The notes: generated by a model not told the origin, from the letters alone. Shown: positions 27,079 to 41,377, counted from the stretch's first letter. The stretch: DNA of 48,586 bases from Deltaproteobacteria bacterium (GCA_020853705.1 JADYYK010000286.1:1-48586), one strand, 5' to 3'. Numbers and translations: made by a program.

Positions 27079-29624
27079 TGCGCCACCACCAGGTCACGGG
27101 TGCTGAGCCCCGACCAGATATCGACCAGCTGATCTTGCACCACCACCAGATCCTCCAGACCATCGCCGGTCAGATCACCCGCGGCCAGGAAGCCGCGCTC
27201 GACACGCAGCGCATCGAGCTCGCCGAGGTGGATCACCGGGTCGGTGCCAGCGCTCCACACGCCCCCGCTGCGCGTCATCAGGAACACGCCGCGCTCGGTC
27301 ATCACCGCCAGCTCGCGGGTGGCGTCGCCGCCGGCGTTGATGGCGGCGGCCGACTGCACCTTGCCGGGCACCGTCGGCAGGGTCACGCCCTGGTCGATCT
27401 TCAGCACGCCGTCGACGTTGGGATACAGCACCACCGCGGGGCTCATGCCGCCGTAGATGACCAGCAGCTCCGGCTTCTGATCGCTGTCGATGTCGACCAG
27501 CTGCAGCTGGCGCGGCTCCTTCATGCCGCCGGGGATGTCGTACTTGACGATGTCGGGCACCGGGGGCGTGGCGCTGGTCGGCGTGGCCACGAACAGCTTG
27601 GGCGCGCCGGCGCTGCCGGTGACGTCGACGCAGCGTCGGTTGAAGGCGCCGTCGATGGCGATGACCTGATCGCGGGTGATCGCGCTCGACAGCCGGCCGG
27701 TGCCCATGATGATGCACTCGTTGAAGGCCAGCGAGGTCAGCGGCAGCTCGCCGGCCCGGGTCAGCTGGCCGCCGCCGTCGCCGCCCAGCAGGATCCCGGT
27801 GGTGCCCGCCATCGCCATCACGTCGGGCAGGGTGTCACCGCTGAACTCGCCCGCGGCCAGGCCGTCGACGCCGGCGTCCCGCGTCATGCCCATCCCGGTG
27901 CTGAGCAGCAGCGGCGCCAGCAGGGTGCGCTGCGTGGTGCCGAACATCAGCGCCAGCTCGGGCTTGTCACCGGCGGGATACTGGGTCGTCACCACCAGCA
28001 GGTCGTCGGTCAGGTCGGTGCCGCCGATCGACAGCTTGCTCACCGAGGTGATGAGGCCCTGCTCGCCCATGCGCACCGGATCGTGCGGCGCGCCCGGCGC
28101 GTTGCTGTACATGACCGAGACCTGCTGCGGGCGGCCGTAGGCCTCGTCGTGCTCGACCACGGCGAGGTCGGCGACGAAGTCCCCGTCGAAGTCGCCGATG
28201 GTCAGGCCGCTGACCGCGGCCTCGCTGGCGATGCGGTAGTCGTTGAACAGGCCGCTGTTGTCCCCCAGCATGACCTCGACGCCGACCGCCAGCGAGCTGG
28301 TCGCCACGTCGGGGCGGCCGTCGCCGTTGAGATCGCCGACCACCGCGTCGGTCCACGGCTTGGCTGCCATCGCCACCGGGGTCACCGTGGTGCCGTCGGG
28401 GTTGCCCAGGCAGATCCCCAGGTCGCCGACGAAGTCGAGCTGCTGCAGCACCGGGTCCAGGTTGATGCGCGCCATCTCCAGCGGCCAGCCGTCGGCGTCA
28501 CAGCCGCTCTGCTTGAGCGAGTCGAACACCGGCTCGGGTGCCGCGACCCCGAAGGTCGGCGTCGCCCCCCCCGAGCTGCGCGCCACCACGCCGCGCGGCA
28601 TGCCGCCGAGCATGATCGGCGCCGCGACATCGACGTCGCCGTCGGCGTCGAAGTCGACGAAGCGCGCCGCCCCGGCCAGCACCCCGGGCAGCGTGATGGT
28701 GTACTTCTCGAAGGTCTTCAGCACCTGCACCGCGCGCACCGTCTCGTAGCGCGAACCATAGACATGCACGCGGCTATCGTCCTTGAACGAGAGCAGGAAC
28801 TCGTCGCGACCGTCGCGATCGACGTCGGCCACCGCCACCGTGGCCGGCTGACCACCGGCCAGGAGGTCCGCCAGGCCGTAGCGCATGATGCCGGTCTTGA
28901 TCGGGAACAGCGTGGCCAGCAGCGGCTCGTTGTCGAACGCCGGCGCGGGGACCACGAACACCATCACGTTGTCGAACATGATGACGACCTCGCTGCCGAG
29001 CTTGCCGTCGGCCTCGACCACCACCGGCTGCGCCTTGGCGCCAGCGAAGTCGAGCGGCAGCGACGAGTAGGGCACCGGTGACAGCCGGCCGTCGACCTGG
29101 CCGCGCAGCGTGAACAGGCCGGCGCTCAGCGGCACCACGATGTCGAGCGTCTTCTGCGCGGGCCCGTCGAACTTGACCAGCGCCGGCTTGCCGCTGCGAC
29201 CCGGCGTGATGGCGTCCTGGCGCAGCTCGAAGGTGGGGCCGTAGCGCACCGCCAGGATGTCGGCATCGAAGCCGAACAGGTCCAGCGCGCCGTCGCCGTT
29301 GACGTCGCCGAGCTCGATGCCCTCGGCGGGCAGGCGCAGATCCTGGCTGAAGCTGGCGAAGCTGCCCGAGGGCTGGCTGCACAGGCCATCGCTCCCGCAG
29401 CCCCAGCCGCTGGGGCACACCGCGGGCGCAGTGCACGAGTAGCGACACTGGTTGACCTGCCCGGCCGCGATGCAGCTGCCGCCGCCGAGGGACGCAGTGT
29501 CACAGTCCTCGCTGCTGTCGATCACGCCGTTGCCGCAGACACCCTTGTCGAGCGTGGGCAAGTCGGCGCAGCCGGCACAGGCCAGCAGCAACGCCGCCAG
29601 CGTCTTCCATCTCCCCCAGGGCAT
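27075..29624 (-). CDS. FG-GAP/VCBS-repeat lipoprotein
   Basis: 849 residues. The signal ends in LLACAGC (Cys19). A Cys-rich stretch follows, with CGNGVIDSSEDCD (the Myxococcus cysteine-rich repeat pattern) and CTAPAVCPSGWGC. Then a long set of FG-GAP-type units: ELGDVNGDGALDLFGFD, AVADVDRDGRDEFLLSF, VGDLNGDGRPDVATSSL, IGDFDGDFVADLAVVEH, LVDIDSDQKPELLVIYG and AGDLTGDGLEDLVVVQD. Each has the D-x-D/N-x-D-G calcium-binding loop of integrin-like beta-propellers. A surface adhesin or ligand-binding role is likely. GGAGG precedes ATG 29624; it lies 13 bp after the kinase gene and is co-transcribed. Confidence 0.92.
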   Translation of the reverse strand: MPWGRWKTLAALLLACAGCADLPTLDKGVCGNGVIDSSEDCDTASLGGGSCIAAGQVNQCRYSCTAPAVCPSGWGCGSDGLCSQPSGSFASFSQDLRLPAEGIELGDVNGDGALDLFGFDADILAVRYGPTFELRQDAITPGRSGKPALVKFDGPAQKTLDIVVPLSAGLFTLRGQVDGRLSPVPYSSLPLDFAGAKAQPVVVEADGKLGSEVVIMFDNVMVFVVPAPAFDNEPLLATLFPIKTGIMRYGLADLLAGGQPATVAVADVDRDGRDEFLLSFKDDSRVHVYGSRYETVRAVQVLKTFEKYTITLPGVLAGAARFVDFDADGDVDVAAPIMLGGMPRGVVARSSGGATPTFGVAAPEPVFDSLKQSGCDADGWPLEMARINLDPVLQQLDFVGDLGICLGNPDGTTVTPVAMAAKPWTDAVVGDLNGDGRPDVATSSLAVGVEVMLGDNSGLFNDYRIASEAAVSGLTIGDFDGDFVADLAVVEHDEAYGRPQQVSVMYSNAPGAPHDPVRMGEQGLITSVSKLSIGGTDLTDDLLVVTTQYPAGDKPELALMFGTTQRTLLAPLLLSTGMGMTRDAGVDGLAAGEFSGDTLPDVMAMAGTTGILLGGDGGGQLTRAGELPLTSLAFNECIIMGTGRLSSAITRDQVIAIDGAFNRRCVDVTGSAGAPKLFVATPTSATPPVPDIVKYDIPGGMKEPRQLQLVDIDSDQKPELLVIYGGMSPAVVLYPNVDGVLKIDQGVTLPTVPGKVQSAAAINAGGDATRELAVMTERGVFLMTRSGGVWSAGTDPVIHLGELDALRVERGFLAAGDLTGDGLEDLVVVQDQLVDIWSGLSTRDLVVAQ

Positions 29625-29637
29625 GTCGCCTCCGTCG

Positions 29638-31350
<1,713 letters not shown>

Positions 31351-31459
31351 GCTGGTCGCTCTGATCTTCGCGCCTTTTGCCGGCGTCGGCAAGGCGGGCG
31401 GGGCAACAAGTGTATTCAGCTGGTGTGTGACGGATGGCTCAGGGAGCCCCGAAAGTGGG

Positions 31460-31465
31460 CATAAT
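31460..31465 (+). promoter_or_regulatory. -10 element for the RCC1 lipoprotein gene
   Basis: CATAAT (5/6 match) is exactly 6 nt before ATG 31472. The 121-bp divergent gap also holds a short GGCTC/GAGCC inverted repeat at 31435-31447 and a possible kinase -10 at 31409-31414 on the other strand; nothing else was seen. Confidence 0.55.
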
Positions 31466-31471
31466 GCGCCG

Positions 31472-33961
31472 ATGCGTGGGGTCCTCATGCTGGCGGCGGC
31501 CGCGCTGGCCGCGACGGTTTCGGGCTGCGTGGCCAGCGGCAGCTTCCAGTGCAGCACCGACACCCAGTGTGGTGCGCAGGGCCAGTGCAGCGCGCCCGGG
31601 TACTGCAGCTTCCCCGATCCGGTGTGCAGCCAGACCGGGCGCCGCTTCGGCGAGCACGCTGGCCAGGGCCTCGGCGGCCAGTGTGTGGTCGGCGACGGTG
31701 GCCTGACCGACGGCGGCCCCATGACCGACGGGCCCACGTCCGACGGCCCGGTGACCGATGGCGGCCCCATGACCGACGGCCCCATGACCGACGGGCCCAC
31801 GACCGACGGCGCCATGACCGACGCCGCCATGGCCGACGCCGGCACGCCGACCTGCATCTCCGAGCTCGCGGTGGGCGGCTACCACGTCTGCGTGCGCAAG
31901 GGCGGCGCGGTCGAGTGCTGGGGCAGCGACGACAACGGCCAGCTCGGCGACGGCCGCACCGTCCGCAGCTCGACGCCGCGCCCCGTCAGCGGCCTGGCTG
32001 ACGCCGTCGAGCTGTCGCTGGGCAACATCCACTCCTGCGCGCGGACCCAGACCGGCAGCGTGCTGTGCTGGGGCTCCAACAGCGGCCGGCAGCTCGGCAG
32101 CAGCGACCCCAGCGACCACACCACGCCGCTGGCCATCGCCGGCCTGACCAATGCCAAGGCCATCGCCGCGGGCGCCTACTTCAACTGCGCCATCGACGGC
32201 AGCGACGCCGTGCAGTGCTGGGGCTACAACGACAGCGAGCAGCTCGGCACCAGCGGCCCCATCGAGTCGGCCACCCTGATCCACCCCAGCAATGCCCCCG
32301 CGGCCAGCGCCATCGACGCCGGCCGCAACTTCGCCTGCGCCCTCAGCCTGAGCCCGGCTGGCCAGGTCTGGTGCTGGGGCCGCAACGCCGAGGGCCAGCT
32401 CGGCGACGGCAGCACCACCCCGCGCAGCGGCGCCGTGCAGGCGTCGATCGCCAATGTCGCCGAGCTGGCGACCGGCTTCAACCACACCTGTGTGCGCAAG
32501 AACGACGGCACCGTGTGGTGCTGGGGCGACAACGGCGCCGGCCAGCTCGGCCGCGGCAGCCCCAGCTTCAGCGGCACGCCGCTGCAGGTGACCCAGATCA
32601 GCGGCGCCAGCGCGCTGTGGTCGGGCTGGGACTCGACCTGTGCGCGCCTCGACACCGGGGTCACCACCTGCTGGGGCAACGACAGCTATGGCAAGCTGGG
32701 TGACGGCTCGCCGACCTACAACCAGACCAGCCCGACGCCGACGCGCTACACCGACGTGGTCGAGATGGGCTTCGGCGACACCCAGGGCTGCGCGCTGACC
32801 AGCAGCGGCGTGCGCTGCACCGGGATCGATTACTTCGGGTCGCTCGGCGTCGGCGTGCTGACCGGCAGCGCCACCCCGGTCGCCGCCGTGCTGACCGACG
32901 TGGCCCAGGTCAGCGCCGGCCACTTCCACACCTGCGCGGTTCTGGGCAGCGGCGCGCCGCGCTGCTGGGGCTACAACCTGAGCGGACAGATCGGCGACGA
33001 CAGCGGCGCCGAGCTCCGGCCCGCGCCAGTCGCGGTCAGCGGCCTGGCCACGGTCACCGAGATCATCGGCGGTGATCGCGCCACCTGCGCCCGGCGTGCC
33101 GGGGGCGCCTCGTGCTGGGGCGAGAACGGCGCCCACCAGCTGGGTAACGACGAGACCCCGCCGATGTCCCACGGCAGCCCGGTCGCGCTGGCCACCCTGA
33201 CCACGGTCGACGAGCTGGATCTGAACATCGCGCACGGCTGCGCGCGCGTGGGCGGCGCGGTGCACTGCTGGGGCGAGAACATGCAGGGCGAGGTCGGTGA
33301 CGGCACCACGACGCCGCGCCCCGCGCCGGTGCCGACCAGCGTCACGACCGGCGCCATCTCGGTGTCGACCGGCCGCCAGTTCACCTGCGTGGCGACCACC
33401 ACCGGCGTGACCTGCTGGGGCATCAACGACACCGGCAACCTGGGCGACGGCACCGACCTGCCGCGCAGCACCCCGGTGCAGGTGCAGATCTTTGGCGGCG
33501 GCGCGCTGACCGGCGTCCTCGAGCTGGCCTCGGGCTGGGAGCACACCTGCGCCCGCACCGCGGCGGCGGTGTACTGCTGGGGCAACGGCTACTCGGGCCA
33601 GCTCGGCGACGGCGGCGGCACCCCGCGCTTCTCGGCGCGCGTGGTGCCCGGCCTGATGGCGCTGCAGATCGCGGCCCACGCGCACAACACCTGCGCCTTG
33701 AAGATGGACCGCACCGTGGTGTGCTGGGGCGACAACTTCTTCGGCCAGATCGGCGACGGCAGCCACATCCAGCGCAGCACCCCGACCCCGGTCAGCGGCC
33801 TCGGCAACGTCGGGCAGATCACGGTGGGCGCGGTGCACGCCTGCGCGCGCCGCCTGGACAGCACGCTGGCCTGCTGGGGCAACAACGAGAACGGCGAGCT
33901 CGGCACCAGCCCGACCCTGCTGCGTATCGACCCGCTGCCAGCGCAGGTCAGCTGTCCGTAG
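31472..33961 (+). CDS. RCC1-repeat surface lipoprotein
   Basis: 829 residues. Signal ending in TVSGC (Cys19), then a small Cys-rich unit (QCSTDTQCGAQGQCSAPGYC) and a repetitive Met-Thr-Asp-Gly-Pro linker (about residues 75-125). From there on the protein is made of about 13 RCC1-like units, each with the core CWG-x-N-x-x-G-Q-L-G-x-G and a preceding His/Cys strand. They would form one or two seven-bladed propellers. Cys residues at the blade edges suggest disulfides. Role: surface binding or adhesion (inferred). CATAAT 6 nt before the ATG supports the start. It is divergent from the kinase operon and convergent with the kinase-ATPase gene (10 bp away). Confidence 0.92.
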   Translation: MRGVLMLAAAALAATVSGCVASGSFQCSTDTQCGAQGQCSAPGYCSFPDPVCSQTGRRFGEHAGQGLGGQCVVGDGGLTDGGPMTDGPTSDGPVTDGGPMTDGPMTDGPTTDGAMTDAAMADAGTPTCISELAVGGYHVCVRKGGAVECWGSDDNGQLGDGRTVRSSTPRPVSGLADAVELSLGNIHSCARTQTGSVLCWGSNSGRQLGSSDPSDHTTPLAIAGLTNAKAIAAGAYFNCAIDGSDAVQCWGYNDSEQLGTSGPIESATLIHPSNAPAASAIDAGRNFACALSLSPAGQVWCWGRNAEGQLGDGSTTPRSGAVQASIANVAELATGFNHTCVRKNDGTVWCWGDNGAGQLGRGSPSFSGTPLQVTQISGASALWSGWDSTCARLDTGVTTCWGNDSYGKLGDGSPTYNQTSPTPTRYTDVVEMGFGDTQGCALTSSGVRCTGIDYFGSLGVGVLTGSATPVAAVLTDVAQVSAGHFHTCAVLGSGAPRCWGYNLSGQIGDDSGAELRPAPVAVSGLATVTEIIGGDRATCARRAGGASCWGENGAHQLGNDETPPMSHGSPVALATLTTVDELDLNIAHGCARVGGAVHCWGENMQGEVGDGTTTPRPAPVPTSVTTGAISVSTGRQFTCVATTTGVTCWGINDTGNLGDGTDLPRSTPVQVQIFGGGALTGVLELASGWEHTCARTAAAVYCWGNGYSGQLGDGGGTPRFSARVVPGLMALQIAAHAHNTCALKMDRTVVCWGDNFFGQIGDGSHIQRSTPTPVSGLGNVGQITVGAVHACARRLDSTLACWGNNENGELGTSPTLLRIDPLPAQVSCP
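31704..31841. repeat. Degenerate coding repeat for Met-Thr-Asp-Gly-Pro units
   Basis: Nine or so units of ATGACCGACGGCCCC-type sequence, with variants (ACC to TCC, ATG to GTG), form the linker of the RCC1 lipoprotein. Every unit keeps the reading frame. Confidence 0.8.
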
Positions 33962-33971
33962 CCGCGGCGCT

Positions 33972-37760
<3,789 letters not shown>

Positions 37761-37769
37761 GAGGCCGCC

Positions 37770-37775
37770 ATCATA
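37770..37775 (-). promoter_or_regulatory. -10 element for the kinase-ATPase gene
   Basis: Minus-strand TATGAT (5/6 match) is 9 nt before the ATG at 37760, so the leader would be only about 2-3 nt. Confidence 0.5.
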
Positions 37776-37807
37776 TATGAGGGCGATTTCCGGCCTGGTG
37801 CGACGCG

Positions 37808-39412
37808 CTACAGCAGCTTGAGCAGATCCTTGGCGGCGCGCTCACCCTCGCTGGCGCCACCCTCCATGAAGCCCTGGAAGCTCTCGGAGGTGTGCTCGCC
37901 GGCGAACAGGACGTTGCCCTGCGCGACGCCCTCGTAGCCGCAGAACTCGGTGTACTGACCCGGCTCGTAGAACGAGTACGACGCGTTGTAGAGCGGCGCC
38001 TTGTGCCAGATCGACTGCGTGGCCTTGCCATTCCAGCGCGACGCCAGCCCGGGGAACACCGGGCCGAGCTGCTGCAGACCGCGCTGCGCGTCCTGCACCA
38101 CCTGGGCGTTGCTGGCGGTCCCGAACGCGCTGTTCAGCTTCATGGCGTCGGTCACCGAGCCACCCGAGTACAGGTTCATGATGCCGGGCGCGCCGGCCTG
38201 CCCGCGGGTGACGTCCCAGCCGCACTGGTAGCCGGTCTCGCTGTAGCTGGTGCCGTTCGACAGCCCCCAGGCGCCCTGGGTGTTCCACAGCCGGCTGTTG
38301 AACTGCAGCTGCAGCTTGCCGTTGTGGCCCCGCCCGAGCTCGCGGATCGCGGTCTGCTTGAGGGCGTCGAAGCCCGCCTGCGCATAGTCGAGCTCGCGCA
38401 GCACCGCGAAGGGCAGGCACAGCACCACGAAGTCCGCGGTCACGTCGACGCTGCCGCCGGCCTTGTCGAAGCTCAGTGTGTAGCGCCCACCCGCGGTCTG
38501 CTTGATCTTGCGCAGCGCATGGCCGGTCTTGACCGCCGGGCCGAGCTGCGCGGCGATGGCCTCGGGCAGGCGCTGGTTGCCGCCGCGAATGTGGAAGCGC
38601 TCGTCCGACTCGCCGAACTCGGCAAACTCGCGGTGATCGGGCTGGTACGCCAGCAGGTAGACCAGGTTGAGCGCGGCCTGCTGCTTGGTGTCGGCGCCGT
38701 ACTCGATGGCGTAGGCGACGTCGAGCAGCTTGCCCAGCGCCGAGCCGTGACCACCGGGGACGCGGGTCTTGATCCACTGGTGCACCGTCATGGCCGACAG
38801 CTCGGCGCCCTGCGGTGTGAAGGCGTCGTAGGTGGTCGGGAACGGCGCCGCGGCCTCGTCGGCGGTCACGGCGTCGAACACCGGCGCGAAGTCGGCGTCG
38901 GCGTCGGCCTTGCTGTAGTGGCTGCCGTTGAAGTAGAAGGTCGGCGTCGACCCCGCCGGCTGCGCCGCCAGCAGATCGTCGAGGGGCAGCCCGAAGCGCT
39001 GCGCCAGGCCACGCACCGTCTTGTGGCCGGTGTCGATCAGCTCACCGCCCCACTCGCTGACCTGGCCCGCGGACCAGTAGCTGCTGTTCGAGAACATGCG
39101 CCCGCCGACGCGGCCCGAGGCCTCGTACACGGTCGCCGCCTTGTTGCGATCAGCCAGCTTCAGCGCGCACGCCAGGCCGGCGATCCCGCCGCCCACGATG
39201 GCGATGCTGGGCTGCCCACCCGCAGCATTTGCGCGCTTTGGCAGCGCCAGCAGCCCGGCGCCGAGGGCCGCACCGGCCAGCACCTGCCGGCGCGACGGTC
39301 CCTGCGCGGCGACCTGCTCACGCAGCCCGGACAGGCTGACCTGCCGCTTGCGCGCCTCGCGATGCTCCCGGAACAGCTTCTGGATCGACCGCAACAACGG
39401 GGTACGGGCCAT
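37808..39412 (-). CDS. Tat-exported flavin-containing amine oxidase
   Basis: FAD enzyme of 534 residues that oxidises amines to imines with release of peroxide; the amine is unknown. A twin-arginine signal (SRRQVLAGAALGAGLLALP, about residues 41-59) follows an unusually long leader. The FAD site is clear: SIAIVGGGIAGLACALKLADR, E-x-R-x-GGRMFSNS and a C-terminal LFAGEHTSESFQGFMEGG. Overall it looks like the monoamine oxidase group. Start ATG 39412 has a GAGGAG-type ribosome site. It is divergent from the copper monooxygenase-like lipoprotein gene (143-bp gap), so the two may respond together. Confidence 0.9.
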   Translation of the reverse strand: MARTPLLRSIQKLFREHREARKRQVSLSGLREQVAAQGPSRRQVLAGAALGAGLLALPKRANAAGGQPSIAIVGGGIAGLACALKLADRNKAATVYEASGRVGGRMFSNSSYWSAGQVSEWGGELIDTGHKTVRGLAQRFGLPLDDLLAAQPAGSTPTFYFNGSHYSKADADADFAPVFDAVTADEAAAPFPTTYDAFTPQGAELSAMTVHQWIKTRVPGGHGSALGKLLDVAYAIEYGADTKQQAALNLVYLLAYQPDHREFAEFGESDERFHIRGGNQRLPEAIAAQLGPAVKTGHALRKIKQTAGGRYTLSFDKAGGSVDVTADFVVLCLPFAVLRELDYAQAGFDALKQTAIRELGRGHNGKLQLQFNSRLWNTQGAWGLSNGTSYSETGYQCGWDVTRGQAGAPGIMNLYSGGSVTDAMKLNSAFGTASNAQVVQDAQRGLQQLGPVFPGLASRWNGKATQSIWHKAPLYNASYSFYEPGQYTEFCGYEGVAQGNVLFAGEHTSESFQGFMEGGASEGERAAKDLLKLL

Positions 39413-39469
39413 GAACACTCCTCGCTCTGGACTCCCCAGACTACGGATGTGCCCTGGGCCCATCAATCT

Positions 39470-39492
39470 GTAAGAAACGTGAATTTCCTTAC
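39470..39492. promoter_or_regulatory. Imperfect inverted repeat in the divergent gap
   Basis: GTAAGAAA and TTTCCTTAC are near-complementary (one bulged base) around 6 bp. It lies between the amine oxidase and copper-monooxygenase genes and could be a shared operator; a TGATAA -10 for the plus-strand gene lies at 39527. Confidence 0.3.
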
Positions 39493-39555
39493 GAAATCGG
39501 CCCGCGGCGGAAAAATCGGACAACCGTGATAACTTCGCGCCGGTCGGAGGTCCCC

Positions 39556-40530
39556 ATGAAGAGCCTGCTCCTGGTTAGCTGCATCGCGAGCGCGTCCCTG
39601 CTGGTCGGCTGTGGATCGGGTGAAGGCACGGGTGGTGACGACGACGTCACCGTCGACGGCAGCGTCACGCCGCAACCTGACGGTGGTCAAGTCGTGGTCC
39701 CGCAGGGCGAGAAGATCACCCTGTCCGCAAGCACCGCCAACATCCCGGCCGGCGCCGAGGAGGAGTGGTGCGAGGTCGTCGAGCTGCCCAACACCGACGC
39801 CATCAAGGTCCACCACATCAAGCTCAGCATCGACGAGGGCGTCTCGCACCACGCCATCGTGCAGCTCATCACGCCTGGCAGCCTGTGGGCGCAGGCCACC
39901 GTCGGCCAGAAGTTCAAGGGCGGCGGCTGCTCGATCCCGGGCTCCGCGGTGCCCATCCTGATCGGCACCCAGAAGCCGGTCATCGAGTTCCAGTTCCCCG
40001 ACGACGTCTACTACCCGGTCGGCGCCAAGCAGCGCCTGCTCTTCAACTACCACTACATCAACCTGAACAGCACGGCGCAGCCGGTGAACATGAAGCTCGA
40101 GCTGTGGCACAACGACGTCGCGCGCAACGTCAAGGCCGGCAGCCTGTTTTACAACTGGACCGACTTCCCCGCCATCGGCGCTGGTGAGATGAAGACGGCA
40201 CGGAAGGACTGCGCCCCGTTCGCCGCGGCGCAGACCGTGATGACCCTGAACGGCCACACCCACAAGCTCGGCATGCGCTTCGAGGGCTTCAAGGTCCACG
40301 GCGGCGTGGACGAGAAGGTCTACGACAACACCGACTGGGACAACCCCAAGTACCAGATCTACACCCCGCCCCTGCAGCTGGCCGCGGGTGACTCGCTCAG
40401 CTTCTCCTGCACCTGGATGAACACCACCGGCAGCCCGGTCTCCTTCGGCGTCATGGCCAAGGACGAGATGTGCATCCTCGGCGGCTACATCTACCCCACC
40501 GACCGCCTCACCGTGGAGTGCGGCCGCTAA
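39556..40530 (+). CDS. Lipoprotein of the copper type II (PHM/dopamine beta-monooxygenase-like) family
   Basis: 324 residues. Lipobox SLLVGC (Cys18) and a Gly/Asp/Val linker to about residue 45. Two beta-sandwich domains follow. All six copper ligands of peptidylglycine alpha-hydroxylating and dopamine beta-monooxygenases appear in order: His86-His87 in KVHHIKL, His166 in FNYHYIN, then His234 and His236 in GHTHKLG and Met305 in DEMC. The 69-residue gap from His236 to Met305 fits the family (about 70 in rat PHM). Such enzymes hydroxylate using O2 and ascorbate; the substrate is unknown. A GGAGG site 7 nt before ATG 39556 and the terminator behind the gene make it a single unit, divergent from an amine oxidase. 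Confidence 0.85.
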   Translation: MKSLLLVSCIASASLLVGCGSGEGTGGDDDVTVDGSVTPQPDGGQVVVPQGEKITLSASTANIPAGAEEEWCEVVELPNTDAIKVHHIKLSIDEGVSHHAIVQLITPGSLWAQATVGQKFKGGGCSIPGSAVPILIGTQKPVIEFQFPDDVYYPVGAKQRLLFNYHYINLNSTAQPVNMKLELWHNDVARNVKAGSLFYNWTDFPAIGAGEMKTARKDCAPFAAAQTVMTLNGHTHKLGMRFEGFKVHGGVDEKVYDNTDWDNPKYQIYTPPLQLAAGDSLSFSCTWMNTTGSPVSFGVMAKDEMCILGGYIYPTDRLTVECGR

Positions 40531-40550
40531 CCCACCCGCACAGCAACCAA

Positions 40551-40585
40551 CGAAGGGCCGGCCTCGCGCTGGCCCTTCGCATTTT
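40551..40585 (+). terminator. Rho-independent terminator
   Basis: CGAAGGGCC (40551-40559) and GGCCCTTCG (40571-40579) form a 9-bp G+C-rich stem with an 11-nt loop, followed by CATTTT. It ends the copper monooxygenase gene. Confidence 0.8.
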
Positions 40586-40643
40586 CGGCCGCGACCTCGC
40601 CGAATGCACCGCGAAAAGTGGCTGGCCGATACGAGACACTGCC

Positions 40644-40649
40644 TATACT
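40644..40649 (+). promoter_or_regulatory. -10 element for the nucleotidyltransferase gene
   Basis: TATACT (5/6 match) is 5 nt before GTG 40655, so the mRNA would start within or next to that codon; ATG 40673 would then have a short leader. Confidence 0.4.
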
Positions 40650-40654
40650 TGGGC

Positions 40655-41125
40655 GTGGACTGGGACGTCGTCATGCGCTTCCTCTCGGCACTCGGAGACG
40701 AGGCCGTCGAGTACATCCTCATCGGCGGGGTGGCCATGAACGTCCACGGGCGCGCTCGGGCGACGCAGGACATCGACATCTTCGTCCGCCCCAGCGCCGA
40801 GAACGTCGCTCGTCTGCAGCGCGCCATCGGCCGGGTCACTCACGATCCCGCCGTCGCCGAGATCACCAGCCAGGACCTCGCTGGCGCGTATCCCGCCATT
40901 CAATACGTGTCTCCCGACGGGTTGCTCCAGGTCGACATCCTGGCTCGCCTCGGTGAGGCCTTCGCATACGAGGACCTGTCGTGGGAACAGAAGGCCTTCG
41001 GTGACGTCGCGGTCCGTGTCGCCACCGCCCGCACGCTCTTTCGCATGAAGCGCGACACCGTGCGCCCATCGGATCACGTCGATGCGCAGTGGCTCGCCCG
41101 CGAGTATGACGTCGAGGAGCCGTGA
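40655..41125 (+). CDS. MNT/AbiEii-type nucleotidyltransferase-like protein
   Basis: About 156 residues from GTG 40655 (ATG 40673 is possible). The minimal nucleotidyltransferase site is visible: GGVAMNVHGRARATQDIDIFV with the GG pair, then Asp39 and Asp41 as metal ligands. A further acidic residue comes in LLQVDILARLGEAF. These proteins resemble the nucleotidyltransferase members of type II and IV toxin-antitoxin systems and of orphan pairs of unknown role. The stop overlaps the next small gene by 1 bp. Base composition is near the genome average. Toxin activity is inferred from family and context, not shown. Confidence 0.78.
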   Translation: MDWDVVMRFLSALGDEAVEYILIGGVAMNVHGRARATQDIDIFVRPSAENVARLQRAIGRVTHDPAVAEITSQDLAGAYPAIQYVSPDGLLQVDILARLGEAFAYEDLSWEQKAFGDVAVRVATARTLFRMKRDTVRPSDHVDAQWLAREYDVEEP

Positions 41126-41352
41126 TGCCGGTCGTCAAGCACCGCTCCGTCGAGGAGCTCCCGCCGCCCAGGCGCGGCGACGCAGGCGACCCCACATATG
41201 TCGCCATCGTGCGTGCGCTGTGGACGCGCACCATGCTCCTCACTCCACCCTGCGCTGCCCCCGGTGTCCGCCGCTTTCGCAGCATCTCCGAGGCGCAGCA
41301 AGCCAGGGAGGCGCTGGAGCACGAGCGCACCCAGCGACTGCGCGCCCGCTAA
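41125..41352 (+). CDS. Small partner protein of the nucleotidyltransferase (putative antitoxin)
   Basis: 75 residues from ATG 41125; GTG 41122 is an alternative. It begins PVVKHRSVEELPPPRRGD, has a PGVRRFRSISEAQQAREAL block and ends in Arg-rich helix EHERTQRLRAR. Similar short proteins with a G-V-x-R-[FY]-R-S-I-x-E-A block are often encoded next to nucleotidyltransferases. The overlap and matching strand suggest a paired function. No DNA-binding domain is evident, so it could be a direct partner or just a co-translated protein. Confidence 0.6.
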   Translation: MPVVKHRSVEELPPPRRGDAGDPTYVAIVRALWTRTMLLTPPCAAPGVRRFRSISEAQQAREALEHERTQRLRAR

Positions 41353-41377
41353 CTGCTGCGGCTGGCGATGCGGCCGC

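Noticed and set aside
31439..33838. 799-codon open frame on the minus strand opposite the RCC1 gene
   Set aside because: Its peptide is an Ala/Gly/Arg/His-rich composition with no domain, and it mirrors the codon periodicity of the real gene; typical shadow frame in high-GC DNA.
41122..41352. Ribbon-helix-helix or other DNA-binding antitoxin fold in the small partner
   Set aside because: No recognisable DNA-binding pattern; only the family-like GVRRFRSI block is seen.
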